64,000 bases of DNA from Gigaspora rosea (GCA_003550325.1 QKWP01001083.1:93056-157055); one strand, 5' to 3'. Positions 35,246 to 47,639 are shown, counted from the stretch's first letter. The notes: a model not told the origin generated them from the sequence alone. Numbers and translations: made by a program.

Positions 35246-35455
35246 TACTCCGTATTCCGTTCGTCGTATTGTACCCCCCTATAAATATCCGCCAAGGAGG
35301 TTTTACTTAAAAACTATGAATACAGTTACGGGTATTCTATCCTTTCCGCTTTCGTGCTATACATGCTAACAGTAAGAATATGAAAAAAATCCTTGACTCC
35401 TATACTAATACAAAATTTTCCACTTTTACCAAAATTATGACTGTCATCCGACAGG

Positions 35456-35948
35456 TAGAGTTGGTGGTGCAATTATAATTCTAGTGGTGCACCTGGTGCA
35501 TGGCGCACCATCGGGTGCACCACTATATCGTATTGTTAGCTAACAAACTTCATATATATATTTATTTTACCTCCAGAAATATAATTTACACCTATGCTAC
35601 CCTAAACTTATGTTTTGAACAATTTCGGAAATTTCTTTACTTTTTAACTTGATCATGCTCGTATTTTATGTTCATTTTACTGTCTACATCGGAAACTCTC
35701 AGATCGGTTGAATTAACTGATATAACTTATCGTTACAGTTCACTTACTGTGATAGGTTACTATTAAGCCATTAGACAAAATTGATCCTATCCTTCAGAAG
35801 TCCCATCTGTTGTAATTCCCATGTCTTCCTAATACATTCTAATATGATTGGCTCACCTCTTCTGTTCAATATTTATATTGGCGTGCCAGATGGTGCACCA
35901 TATTGGTGCACCATTGACGTCGCCAAGTCCTTCGCACCACCAACTCTA
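35456..35948. mobile_element. hAT-like MITE, copy A
   Basis: Termini TAGAGTTGGTGGTGCA and TGCACCACCAACTCTA, flanked by CCGACAGG and CCAACAGG, an 8-bp duplication with one mismatch. GGTGCACC palindromes repeat at both ends. TAGRG start and 8-bp duplication indicate hAT. No transposase. Inverted relative to copy B. Confidence 0.85.
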
Positions 35949-36010
35949 CCAACAGGTCATAATTTAACTAAAATTAAACAATCATTATTCTCTAAGCGCT
36001 ACCGTCTAAC

Positions 36011-36620
36011 GCATTTTACTTATTTGCGCGGGTAACACAACCCAAAAAAAGAAATCCGATTTTGTAAATAAACCAAGTGCGTGAAATAAAAATTTAGGGT
36101 TAGGGTCTTAAGGTTAGAGGCTATAAGGTTAGAGCGATGTTTAATATAAGTAAAATTTCATTCCCGTCATTTTTAATTAGTGCACCAAGATCGATTTAAA
36201 CATTAGTTTTTGCGTATTTTCGCTTTTTTCTTCTTTTACGCGTGTTCGAATTCTTCGTCGGGCTGATCCGGAATAGGGGGACGCTTAAAGCCGGGTCCAT
36301 CATGAATTTAAATTAACGTTAAACCTATAGTAGCTGAAGTTAGAAGGCTCTATATGTAAAATCGTCCTCCTGACATTTTTTTTTAATGGGCAAGAAAGGT
36401 TTAGACACACGTTTCTTGTATTTCTCGCATTTTTTACTTTTTTTGCTTCGTCGGGATGATCCGTGTAAACAAAAACTTGCGATTTTGATTGGTCGTGCGA
36501 AACGGAAGATCTCGTGATGGACCTGGCTTTAAGCGACCCCCGGAATAGTCGAAATTTGCACTCTCCGATTGGCTATTTCCTCTCCAGGAGCTTGTATTAC
36601 CCGCGCAAATAAGTGGATGC
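36011..36620. mobile_element. Mutator-like MITE, 9-bp duplication
   Basis: Ends GCATTTTACTTATTTGCGCG and CGCGCAAATAAGTGGATGC, flanked by CCGTCTAAC on both sides (36002-36010, 36621-36629), a perfect 9-bp duplication typical of MULEs. A second MITE (36277-36540) is nested inside. Partial copies at 12334-12396 and 19212-19462. Confidence 0.85.
36277..36540. mobile_element. Nested MITE, GGGGACGCTTAAAGC termini, 8-bp duplication
   Basis: Ends GGGGACGCTTAAAGCC and GGCTTTAAGCGACCCC, flanked by CGGAATAG on both sides (36269-36276, 36541-36548). Contains TTCGTCGGGATGATCCGTG and GATTTTGATTGG. Same family as 19491-19779. Confidence 0.85.
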
Positions 36621-36756
36621 CCGTCTAACGTACAAGGTTGGAAGAAATAACCAGATAATTCTATCTGGAAAAAAACCCCTTATTCAGGTATTCCAATTGA
36701 TTACCATGTAAACAAACCTAGAATAGAATAGATGTTAAAAACAACCAAAACAAATG

Positions 36757-37760
36757 ACTGTCGTCGTGACAAGCCATCATACTAAATCCTTAAAGCAAAT
36801 TGTAAACAAAAATTTCTTTTCGTGAATGTTGTCCCGACAGCCACTACAACTTCAAAACCAAAATTTATGACTGTCGTCCGACAGGTCTAAAACTATAACA
36901 GTGACTGTCATCGCGACAGGCCATCAAACTAACTTAACTCATTAAAGTAAATTTTAAACTAAAATTTCTTTTTGTGACTGTCGTCACAAAATCGAAATTA
37001 TGACTGTCGTCTAGAGTTGGTGGTGCAAAGTACTTGGAGAAGTCAATGGTGCACCAATATGGTGCACCATCTGGCACACCATCTGGCACGCCAGTATAAA
37101 TATGGAGCAGAAGTGGTGAACCAATCATATTAGAGTTTACTTTATATTAGGAAGACATGGGAATTACAACAGATGGGACTTCTGAAGGAGAAGATCAGTT
37201 TTGTTTAATGGCTTAATAGTAACCTATCACAGTAAGTTAACTATAACGATAAGTTATTCGGCAAACTCATAATCATGAAATTATTTCTTCGTTATTTTTT
37301 TCATGTGTTACGATGTAAACATGTTTACTCAAATTAAAACTCAGCCGATAACTCATGATCATAAATTTCTGGATAACAATACGGTAATTTGACAAATGAT
37401 TTGCTACATGTTGACAGTGAATGAACATAAAATACGAGCATGATCAAGTTAAAATTTCCGAAATTGTTCGAAATATAAGTTTAGGGCAACATAACAAGAT
37501 GTAATAGGTGTAAATTTATATCTCTGGAGGTAAAATAAATATATATATGAAGTTGTTAGCTAGCAATACGATATAGTGGTGCACCCGATGGCGTGCCATG
37601 CACCAGAAAGTTTGTTAGCGCACCAGTGGTGCACCACTAGAATTATAACTGCACCAACAACTCTACTGTCGTCCAATAGCAATAGTCCATAACATACCTA
37701 TAAACAGGTAAAACAATTACTGTCTTCGCGACAGGTCATCAAACTAAATTCTTAAAATAA
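36757..37760. repeat. CTGTCGTC...GCGACAGG repeat array, interrupted
   Basis: Units of about 146 bp (starts near 36757 and 36903) contain GACTGTC(G/A)TCGCGACAGG, GCCATCAAACTAA and AAAATTTCTTT. More copies at 36969-37011 and 37719-37760; a related one flanks copy A at 35437. The core is a dyad. hAT-like copy B is inserted in it. Confidence 0.6.
37012..37665. mobile_element. hAT-like MITE, copy B
   Basis: Ends TAGAGTTGGTGGTGCA and TGCACCAACAACTCTA with a perfect 8-bp duplication CTGTCGTC (37004-37011, 37666-37673). Sequence is copy A inverted plus about 160 bp extra in the interior. Confidence 0.9.
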
Positions 37761-37929
37761 CTGCAAACCGTTATTCAAAGAGTTGGGTAAGTCGGGTTAG
37801 CAGAAAAACAGAAACTACTTTATCTGGAAAAAGCCCATTCCATTTAAATACTACTAACGATTACTTATGAACATATTACGTCATTACGTCACAAAGTCAA
37901 ATTTCATTAAAATTTTTCTTTAATGAATA

Positions 37930-38044
37930 CAGTAAAGTCCCGAATATAAGCAACCCTCTAAGGCTGATTTTTTTAGAAGAGTTGTTTAATTTTAGTAACT
38001 TTTGAAATACTTATCAGGGGTTGCTTATATTCGGGACTTTGCAG
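37930..38044. mobile_element. Short MITE, CAGTAAAGTCCCG termini
   Basis: AAAGTCCCGAATATAAGCAA at left is repeated inverted at the right (TTGCTTATATTCGGGACTTT). Left bordered by TA; the right border is less clean. pogo/Tigger-like. Confidence 0.7.
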
Positions 38045-38528
38045 GTAGTTTATCTCGCGCGAGGTATGATGTCATCTGACGCAAAGTCACGCGAAATCGC
38101 AGGCGCGATAGTTTTAACATTGATTCTGCCATAACAAATAATATCTGACTTACGTAGTAATATCTGACCTATGCCGTAATATTTTTATTAGAGACAGCGA
38201 ATCTAGTTTCCTGGTTTTGGTAATAAAGTTTAATCGAAAGATAAAAAATGATTGTTTGAAAATTAATCTTATTTGACATAACCTTTTATATTTTTCATAA
38301 ACTATAACTTTTGTATTATTTCCATTTCCGCAACTTTTCATACACGTATTTCCATAGTTATTGAAATAAGGCTATGACAAATAACGGTTATTATGACTAT
38401 ATCATTATGACACTTTTGATGTGAAAACACGTCAATTTTACGTAACCATACGTCTTCAAATGTATGCATCTATACAAAGTACTTCCTCCAAGTATTGAAA
38501 TATCTGGGTGTTTTGCTATGAGTATACG

Positions 38529-39485
38529 TAGCTCTGGTTATATCGACAGCTGGCTTAACCGACAATTGGTTACTGTATATCGACATTTTTTTTAAAAAAA
38601 ATTTTTTGCTGGTTATACCGACAACAATAAGAAACATTAACTATACCAACATACCGACAACTTTATTGTTAAAAAATTATTCAACTTAAATTTTTTCGCT
38701 GGTTATAGTGACAACCTTGTTACTATATCAGAAATAAAGTGCAGCCAAGTGCATAGTTAAATTGACGTTCGTCTGCATAACAAAAGATGTAAATGCATAT
38801 CGATATCTAGGCCTGTAACTCATATATAGTTCATGTAGTATGTATCATTTGTAGTTAGCATTTGCATGCATTAAATTATCATCACCAATAAAAAACTAAG
38901 AATCATCATATTTTTGGATAAAAATTTGAGCGTTGTTCGATAAAAAAGGGAGGAACATCTATAAATCTAGTCAAATTGACCAGATTTAAAAAGAAATTTC
39001 CCCTTTTTTATTGAAAAGTGTTCATTTAGGTGCGCGAGGGGGGAAAATTTGTGATGTTACGTAATTAATCATATATATAATATAATATCAATTTTTCAGG
39101 GGAACCATTTTTACTTACCCCCTCGCGCACCCATTTATTCATATCCCTATTGTCTTTTGATCTGACACCAAGCTGACGATGTGTTAAATCTGTACAATTA
39201 GTATACTTTCCATGACAATTATTCTTTTAAATTCATTAAATACTAACATATATTCATTTGTTGCAGTTAGAGATGCACCTCGCGCGAAGTAAAACTAGCA
39301 TACATTCCACAAATCATATGACTTTGCGCGATCCTTTGCGAAGCACATCTTATGCGAGGCACATCTCTAGTTGCAGTGCTTTGAGTAAGACGTTTGCTAA
39401 ATCGACATATTTATATAAATAATCATTATGATGTCGGTATAAATAGAGATGCTTGTCAATCCGACACCTGGATATATCGACAAAT
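38529..39485. repeat. Scattered CTGGTTATAxCGACA fragments
   Basis: Reiterated CTGGTTATA(T/C)CGACA and TACCGACAAC in both orientations at 38529-38770 and 39430-39485, related to the TA-flanked element at 53197-53359. Looks like a decayed pogo-type copy; boundaries unclear. A short hAT MITE is inserted in between. Confidence 0.45.
39268..39369. mobile_element. 102-bp hAT-like MITE
   Basis: Ends TAGAGATGCACCTCGC and GCGAGGCACATCTCTA with a perfect 8-bp duplication GTTGCAGT (39260-39267, 39370-39377). CTCGCGCGAAG and TTGCGCGATC inside. Confidence 0.9.
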
Positions 39486-39747
39486 TTCTTATTGAAGAAG
39501 ATAACCAGAATTACGTGTATTCAGATTTCAAGCTTCAAAATGCCAAAATGCCCAAATTTGTAAAAGACTTGGGGGGTACTTTGGCGAATGGAATATGGTA
39601 TATTAAATTTTTGTTGTACTGTATGTACGGTTAATATATTAGATATCACTTTCAAACTTCCATCAATTAAAAAAAAATTTTTAATGATTAGTGATTTGTT
39701 CAAATCCATGAGTACATCTTTACACTTTCCCTTGGTCTGAAATATTA

Positions 39748-40086
39748 CCGTAAACTGCCGTATACAAGACCCCCCCAGATATCAGACCCCCTATGTACTA
39801 GACCATTATATATGTCTTGATTATGTTCTAACAAGCCACTTTCTATTATATTCCAAATGCCACTTTCGGGATTTAATTTCTCCAAATATTCACGAAATCT
39901 ACAATAACCAAATGCGGGTTTTTTCAAATATCTAGGCTGCCCACTATGAATGAAAAATATGCATGCTTTTTAAATTTTTCCTTCTAAAGGTAAAAATTTT
40001 CACCATGTACTAGACCCGGGGTCTAATACTAGGTTTTAATATTGGTGGGGTGTAGAGACCCGGGTCTTTTATACGACAGTTTACGG
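39748..40086. mobile_element. TA-flanked MITE, CCGTAAACTG termini
   Basis: CCGTAAACTGCCGTATACAA at left and TTATACGACAGTTTACGG at right, each bordered by TA. AGACCCCC and GGGGTCTA units repeat within. Non-coding. Confidence 0.8.
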
Positions 40087-40313
40087 TATTATTTTCTTTT
40101 TCAAATGCTTAATGAATCATTCATTTTTTTCACTTCAACCCTTTAAAAAAATTGTTGACAACTACTGTATGAGAAAAATGATCACTATTTAACTGTTTTA
40201 CAAAACTTATCTAGTTAGTTAACACAAAAACCAAACTTTATTGAGTTCTTTAATACCTTCAAATTAATTCAAGTTGGTGTTAATCAAAAGAGTTGAGTTT
40301 TTCAGGTTATACG

Positions 40314-40427
40314 TAGTGCTTGGCAAAATCGAATAAAACTCGATTTTCGAGTTTTTGATTTTCGGACAATCAAACTATTTTAGTACCAAACTCGAAAATC
40401 GAGTTATATTCGATTTTGCGAGCACTA
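40314..40427. mobile_element. 114-bp hAT-like MITE
   Basis: Ends TAGTGCTTGGCAAAATCGAA and TTCGATTTTGCGAGCACTA. The interior is reiterated ACTCGAAAATCGAG palindromes. No matching 8-bp duplication was found. Confidence 0.65.
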
Positions 40428-40429
40428 GC

Positions 40430-42126
40430 TCACAAAACCCAGCGATAAGACCTCTTCGAGATATCAAGAAACATCTAATCATGAAATTGTTTAAAATACA
40501 AATAAAGGCCATCACTATAATATGAAAATAAAAACAATTGTCGCAAAAACAAAGATTTTCGTACTAAATCTAACAAATATAGATTTACAAAATTCAATTT
40601 TATTTTAATGGTTAGGGCTAAATAGAAAAAAGTAACTTTTGATTTGACAAATTTTTTCTTTTACAAACCGTACATACTATTATGATTTCTACACTCCGCG
40701 ATTCTGTAACCGTACTACTCTTAAAAAAATACTTATCTTTTTTTTGGTTATAATTAACAAATTTGGAAATTTGAACATTTCACGCCATGTGTATACACAA
40801 TGACCACACAATGACCAGCCAATGAAAATAATTTTTATATTTAACATTACATAAACATGGCATTAATAAGATTTTTTTCATTCATTAGTGTAAAGGTGAT
40901 ACCCGAAAACAAATTTTTTAATTCAGTAATTTATTCGAAAATAGTAAGCCACAAAATATTGTTTTCGTGGGGGTAAAAGAATTCTAACTGGTTAAACATT
41001 CGGCATCAGTACGCCGAAGATCTTTTTCAAAAAAATGATTCGTTCCCTTTTTTTTTTTATCTTTTTATTATTCACACATGGCGGATTCTTTGTAATTGTT
41101 TATCGAAACTATGTTTTATTGAAAATATACGTACCGGTATTTCAATATTTAATATATTAATATATTATTATATTATTATATTATTATTATCGATATCAAA
41201 TATATTTTTTTATCGAATAATGTATCATATACACGCAAACTTTAAAACAAAGAAAAAAAAATCCTTAAAATTTACTAGTACCGGATTAAACCGTAAAAAC
41301 CAAAGAATATATCTATGACAATCATTCTTTTTAAATTTGCCTTTATCCTAAACAGAAACAGAATAAAAATTTAAAAGGTTCAATTTAAAAAATAAATGTT
41401 TACCTAGAATTGAGTTTTCTATACTTATAACGATAAGATAAGGTGCTAACATGCCTACGTAGGTTTTTACTATAATAGTGCGTAGTCATTATTGGCATTT
41501 GGCGTTCAAAAGTACCTACATACTTATATACTAAAATCATTTATGTTGTGCCCGCACAAAGTTCGAAGTAAGTGTCAATCGGCAAGGAGCGCCCGGAAAC
41601 ATACGTTGACAAATAGTTATCTTGCGTTCAAAAAAAACAGCCCAAAGATTAGACAATTGATAAACTATATTATCATATGTTTTAAGTATTACGAATCAGT
41701 TGTTAGCCGAGAAAATTTTTTCCATTTGACATTGTTTGTACTTCGGTAAAAAAAAAATAAATACCGAGTTATGTGGTATCATTCATTTTAACAACCAAGA
41801 ATGATATAACTAGTCCCAAATTAGAATATCACACGATAAGAAGATACATCTTGGCAAGTAAATATGTATCACACTTGGTTATTCAGCCACCTCGATATTA
41901 ATAATTCCCTTTAACGCTAAATAATAGCGCTAAATAAAAAAATGATATAAAAAGCAGCTAATATTTGATTAGCTTGTTTTTTTTTGGTATAAAATATTGA
42001 CTTTTTATCTTTTTTCTTCCTTACGGATATGTACTCAGGTTGACTACAAGGCCCTTTATTTTATTTAAAAAAACTGATTCAAAGATTTATTGGATTGACT
42101 AGAATAAAAATTTTTGAACCTCCATA
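40430..42126. other. Intergenic DNA upstream of the Mg2+-ATPase gene
   Basis: AT-rich, with (ATT)n near 41158. An 85-codon frame at 41492-41749 has no recognisable domain. No element found. Confidence 0.6.
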
Positions 42127-45100
42127 ATGTCGGCTGAATTTAATAAAAATATTGACACTTCATCCGATGAGATTACCACTATAGTTGTTATTGATGATGG
42201 TGGTTCTAAGGGTGCTACAACCTCACAACCTATTCAAAAACATGGAATCATTATTGATAATGATTTTAAACCTCTTTCTGCTTATGAGGCTGAGAAGAGA
42301 TTATTCAACTATGGCAAGAACGTTATTGCTGCATATCAACCTTTACGATGGTATTGTATTATTTCATTCTTTGTCATGTTATTATTCGATATATATATAT
42401 ATATTTTTTAAAAAAGCATCGTAAATTATATGCTTTATATGATTACGAGCTTTTTTTTTTTTTAAAAAAAAACATTTAACTTGTATTTATTAGAAATGCT
42501 AACCAATTTTTATATATATATATTTTTATAGGTATACGGTACTTTACAACTCAACTGCTCACCCTTTCAATCTCATCTTGATTGGTCTTGCAATTTTCAG
42601 TGGAGCTACTTCGGATTTTCCTACAATGACGATTTTATTGATCATGGTTATTATATCTGTTGGAATCCGTTTCATTCAAGAGTACAAAAGTGAAGTTGCA
42701 GCCCAGGCTCTCAAAAATATGGTTAGCAATCAAGCTTCCGTTATCCGACTTTATTCTCCACCCGATACTCGGTAATTGATCTATTCTTATAAAAATCGTT
42801 TATTTTTTTTATTTTTTTATTTTTTTCTTTTATTCACCAGTATCAATTAATATAATTAATATCAATACTTTTTTTATTAGTGACCCAACTTTTGATGATT
42901 TAGAAAAAATGGATCGTGGCGAAACTGAAGAATTGGAAATTCCATTAGAAGATATCGTTCCGGGTGATTGGGTCAAACTTTCAGCTGGTGACCTAGTACC
43001 CGGTGATGTTCAAATCATCTCGTCAAAAGATCTTTTTATTTCTCAAGCTGCGTTAACGGGTGAATCTATTCCAGTTGAAAAATTTACTATTGACCAAAAA
43101 CAACCTCCAGTTATACCTGAAGCTAATGAAAATGTTAAAATGGATAAATCTGAACTTGAACGTCCTGATCTTTGTTTTATGGGAACTTCTGTTGTGAGTG
43201 GAACTGCTACTGCTGTTGTTCTCAAGACTGGCTCAAATACTTTCTTTGGTGTTATGGCAAAAACTCTTGCCAGTAAACGAACTGCCAATTATTATGAAGT
43301 TAGCATTCGTCGTATTAGTTTTTTATTCATTGGAATTATGTTGGCAATGATGCCTCCAGTATTATTGTTACAAGGATTTTTAAAAGGAAGTTGGACAGAT
43401 GCCGTATTATTCGCTATTGCTGTTGCTGTTGGTTTAACTCCTGAAATGCTGGTAAGTTCCTCGGTTTATGTTCCTTTTATTTTTTATTTTTATTTTTTTT
43501 TTTTATTTTTAACTTGATTTTATTTTTTCCTTTATTAATTTTATTTTTTTTTTTTTTTATATAAAGCCCATGATTGTAAACGCAAATTTAGCACGTGGAG
43601 CTATCGCCTTGTCAAAACATAAATGTATTGTAAAGAAACTTGATTCGGTTATTAATCTTGGTGGTTTAGATGTTTTATGTACGGATAAGACAGGTATATA
43701 TCATTTATTATTTCTATGTATTTATTAATTATTATATTTATCATAAAAAAAAAAAAAAAAACTAAAATTGTTTATATAATGTTTTATTAGGAACTTTAAC
43801 CCGTAATAAAGTTGAACTTATAAAACATCTTAATTACCATGGTGACACTTGTCAACTTCCTTTATATCTTGGCTATCTCAATAGTTATTTTCAAACTGGT
43901 CTTAAAAATTTAATGGATGTAGCTGTAATTGAATTTTATGAGAACCCTGATTCAAAAATTATTGCTGGTTATACCAATATATCTCAAGGTTTTACTAAAG
44001 TTGATGAAATTCCATTCGATTTCGTTAGAAGAAGAATGTCTGTTATCTTAGAATCTAATCAAGAAGATCATCGTTTCTTAATTTCTAAAGGCGCCTTAGA
44101 TGAAATGTTATCTTGTTGTAGTCATATTTATATTGGAAATCGTAATGACTTTACTGATGGAATTTTCCCTACTACCGATATAGTACCTTTAACTCAAGAA
44201 ATTAGAGATTCTGTTAAGGATTTAAATAATGCCCTTAATGATGATGGTCTAAGAGTTATAGGTGTTGCATTTAAACGTATGAAAGAACGTGTTGAATTTA
44301 GCGTAGCTCATGAAAGAGATTTAATTCTTGTTGGTGTATGTGGTTTCTTGGATCCACCAAAAGCAAGTGCTAAGCCTGCTATAGAAGAATTAATGAGATA
44401 TAATGTCGAAGTTAAAGTTCTTACAGGAGATTCTCCTGTTGTTTGTCGAAAAGTATGTGAAGAAATTAATCTTCCAATAAAATCAATTGTAACAACAACA
44501 GATATTGAAGGTCTTGACGATACAGAATTAGAAGAAATCGCTGAAAAAGCCACAATATTTGCAAAATTAACTCCTTTACAAAAAGCCAATATTGTTAATG
44601 CTTTGAAAAGACGTAATCATATTGTAGGTTTCTTAGGTGATGGAATAAATGATGCACCTGCAATCCGTGAAAGTGATTGTGGAATTAGTGTCGATGAGGG
44701 AACTGACATTGCTAAAGAGTCTGCGGATATTATTTTACTTGAAAAAAGTCTTACAGTACTTGCCTATGGTGTGATGCGTGGAAGATTAACTTATGGAAAT
44801 ACTATTAAATATATTAAAATGGCTATTTCTTCAAATTTTGGAAATGTTTTCAGTGTTTTGGCTGCATCTATTTGGTTACCTTTCCTTCCTATGGCACCAA
44901 TTCATCTCATTTTGCAAAATCTTTTGTATGACTTTTCTCAAATTGCAATTCCTTGGGATAGAATGGTATATATTATTTTAAGCATTCAGTAATTTCATAT
45001 TGTCTATCTAATCATTAATCATAATCAAAAATTAATTAATCGTTATTATATTTTCAGGATCCTGAATTTTTGGTTCATCCAAAACGATGGTCTACAAAAG

Positions 45101-45607
45101 GAATCTTTAGGTTCATGGCATTTATTGGACCATTGAGTAGTATTTTCGACTTAACAACATTTACTTTCATGTGGTTTTACTTCCAATGCAATACTGATGA
45201 AGATGAAAACAAAGTAAAATTATTTCGTACGTATAACATTCAATAAAGTTATCATCTTTATCTTTATATTTCATTTTTGATAATAATTCCAAATTATTTT
45301 TTTTTTTATTAAAGAAACGGCGTGGTTTGTCGAAGGTCTGATAACTCAAACACTGATTGTCCACGTGATCCGAACACGCAAAATTCCATTCATACAATCA
45401 ACAGCGTCAAAACCAGTTCTCCTGAGTACTCTGATCATTATGGCTATTGGAATTGCTATACCATTTACTCCATTAAATGAATATCTAGGCATGACTCAAT
45501 TACCAGGAATTTATTTCTTATATCTTTTTGGAGTTTTGGTATCTTACCCTGTACTTGTTAGCGTCGTTAAGGTGGTCTACATTAAAATATTTAAAGATTG
45601 GATGTAA
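42127..45607 (+). CDS. P-type Mg2+-transporting ATPase, P3B (MgtA/MgtB-like)
   Basis: Seven exons (42127-42350, 42532-42771, 42881-43451, 43567-43693, 43791-44965, 45058-45226, 45315-45607) join to 932 aa. Seen: actuator TGES (214-217), phosphorylated Asp385 in CTDKTGT, nucleotide-binding KGA (487-489), TGD (599-601), GDGINDAPA (670-678). The C-terminal membrane part carries words typical of bacterial MgtA: QNLLYDFSQIAIPWD, FIGPLSSIFD, WFVEGLITQTL and VIRTRKIPFIQS. The family imports Mg2+ (and Ni2+) across the membrane at ATP cost. P3B pumps are mainly bacterial, so an intron-bearing fungal copy is notable; six introns show it is long established in this genome. Length is close to bacterial MgtA (about 900). 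Gene looks intact. Confidence 0.95.
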
Positions 45608-45672
45608 AAACACTATACTGTATATGAATAGTTTATCAAATAAAATTAGATTATTATTAGTTATTAGTTATT

Positions 45673-45844
45673 GTGACAGGTTAAAATGAAATCAGATTAA
45701 AATGAAATTTTTAAATTTTTTAGGGAACATTTTTTGGGGGGTTTTTTTAGTATTAGGGTTAGGGTTTAGGGGTAGGGTTATTAATAAACGAGTATATGTG
45801 GGTTTTCAGTTTCATTTTAATCTGATTTCATTTTAATCTGCCAC
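45673..45844. mobile_element. MITE just downstream of the Mg2+-ATPase gene
   Basis: Ends GTGACAGGTTAAAATGAAAT and ATTTTAATCTGCCAC with 7-bp duplication AGTTATT (45666-45672, 45845-45851). The arms contain two ATCAGATTAAAATGAAA-like units. The loop holds TTAGGGTTAGGGTTTAGGGG (45753-45772), a telomere-like run. Confidence 0.75.
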
Positions 45845-46134
45845 AGTTATTACGTAATTTATTTTCATAATGCCAAATTTTTTTGTTAGTGTTGGCAGTT
45901 GTTTTTTCTATATTTAAGAATTTTAAAGAATATTCATTGTAAAATTATTACTGATTACTGTATTAAGCGATTAATTTTTTATATCACATATTAATTTTTT
46001 TTAAAGATATTGACAAAAATAAATGTTTATAATATTACATACTGTATACGTATACATATTACTAGGATGTCATAATACAAGTCATATAATAAATTCTAAT
46101 ACCGGTAATAAAGATTTTTTATATGGTGCTGGAA

Positions 46135-46545
46135 GCCTATACTCAACGGTTGCATGGAGTATTTTAGTAGTGTTTCAATTGTTTAAATGGCTATAACTTT
46201 TTATTTTAGGAGGTTTTAAAAAAAAATCTGGCCAGTAACTTTGTAGAGCTATATCAGCTCTACATGTGTGCCAAATATCTCATCACTTTAACATTGATGC
46301 GTTTTGAAAATTGAAAATTTTATATGTAAAATTTATAAATTTACATATAAAATTTCAATTTTCAAAACGCATCAACTCTTTACAGTGATGAGATTTTGAA
46401 AAGATATTTGGCACACATGTAGAGCTGATATAGCTCTACAAAGTTACCGATCAGATTTTTTTTAAAACCTCTTAGATAAAAAGTTATAGCCATTTAAACA
46501 ATTGAAACACTACTAAAATACACCGTGTAACTGTTGAGTATAGGC
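46135..46545. mobile_element. 411-bp foldback element
   Basis: Ends GCCTATACTCAAC and GTTGAGTATAGGC; the arms pair nearly throughout (for example CAATTTTCAAAACGCATCAA against its complement; AGAGCTATATCAGCTCTACA on both sides). Centre near 46338. No clear target duplication. Confidence 0.75.
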
Positions 46546-47195
46546 ATACGTAGATCAACGATAGTAATAGTAAAATTCAAAATTTCAAATAACTCTCGAG
46601 CAGAGCCACGTAAAAATTTGGATATATCTTTTATTTGGATATCAGTGAATATTTGGAAAATTTGGACGAAAATTTATTATTTAAATTGCAAAAAAAAATT
46701 TTTTTATTAAAATTTATTATTTGCATTGATTGAAGTACGATAATGAAATTTCACTTAAACATCTTCTAAAAGATTATTGTAAACAGAAAAACTTCTCTCA
46801 ACTATAAGAAGGAATAGATAAATATAAAGCAAAATATTTTTTTATTAGTCGGATCACGACCCATTTTGCAACTCATTTTTAATAATAATTTAACTTTAAG
46901 GTATATTAGGGTTAGATTAGGTTTTAGATAATTATATATGTACATGTTGGCAAAATCCCAAATTACTATAGTTTGGGATTTGTCCGCGCCCAAATCCCAA
47001 ATACATCCCAAATTAATTTCTTAAAAAACTTTATTTAATAATCTTTGTTTAAACAAATAAAAAGGAATAATCAAGCAATTTTTTAATGGGAAATCGGGAA
47101 ATCGGGAAATCAGATTATTAATCAAAATAAACTTTTTATTTTTTTTATTTATATATTGATAATGATAAATCAAATAATTATTTTAGAACAGGGTA

Positions 47196-47346
47196 AAACC
47201 TGAGTTGCGAAATAGTGAAATCCGCTTTGTAGATCGGGTTAGGGTGAAATCCGCGTTTTATGTTTTTTATTATTATACAGTATAAAAGCGGATTTCACCC
47301 TCACGTGATGATCATAGCAGGTTTCACTATTTCACAACTCAGGTTT
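47196..47346. mobile_element. 151-bp MITE, AAACCTGAGTTG termini
   Basis: AAACCTGAGTTGCGAAATAG at left and CTATTTCACAACTCAGGTTT at right; inner GTGAAATCCGC motifs repeat in both arms. Confidence 0.75.
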
Positions 47347-47639
47347 ATCATCATATTCAATGGACGCTCAATTTACAAAACTTGAATATAAGCGAGGAAC
47401 TTGCTTCGTGATGTCGGATGTGTTTATATTGTGGAATTAACTTACAGGAACAAAAATACAACTTAGCAGGGCTATAAAAACAGTAATTACCGGGAAATCT
47501 TAAAAAATAGATATTACAAAGTTTTACAAGGCGAATTTTTTAAAAAAGGGGGAAATCTGGGAAATCACACCGATTTCCCATGACATAATCTTTTACAAAT
47601 AGCAATTGTTTTTTTTTGAATTTGGTGTTTTGCCAGCAA

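Noticed and set aside
36757-37760. CRISPR-like array from the recurring CTGTCGTC...GACAGG dyads
   Set aside because: Eukaryotic context, irregular spacing, spacers related to each other, and no cas genes.
42127-45607. Bacterial contamination behind the MgtA-like gene
   Set aside because: Six spliceosomal introns and the same base composition as neighbouring fungal genes.
45753-45780. Chromosome end or true telomere
   Set aside because: Only about three degenerate units, lying in the loop of a MITE with host genes on both sides.
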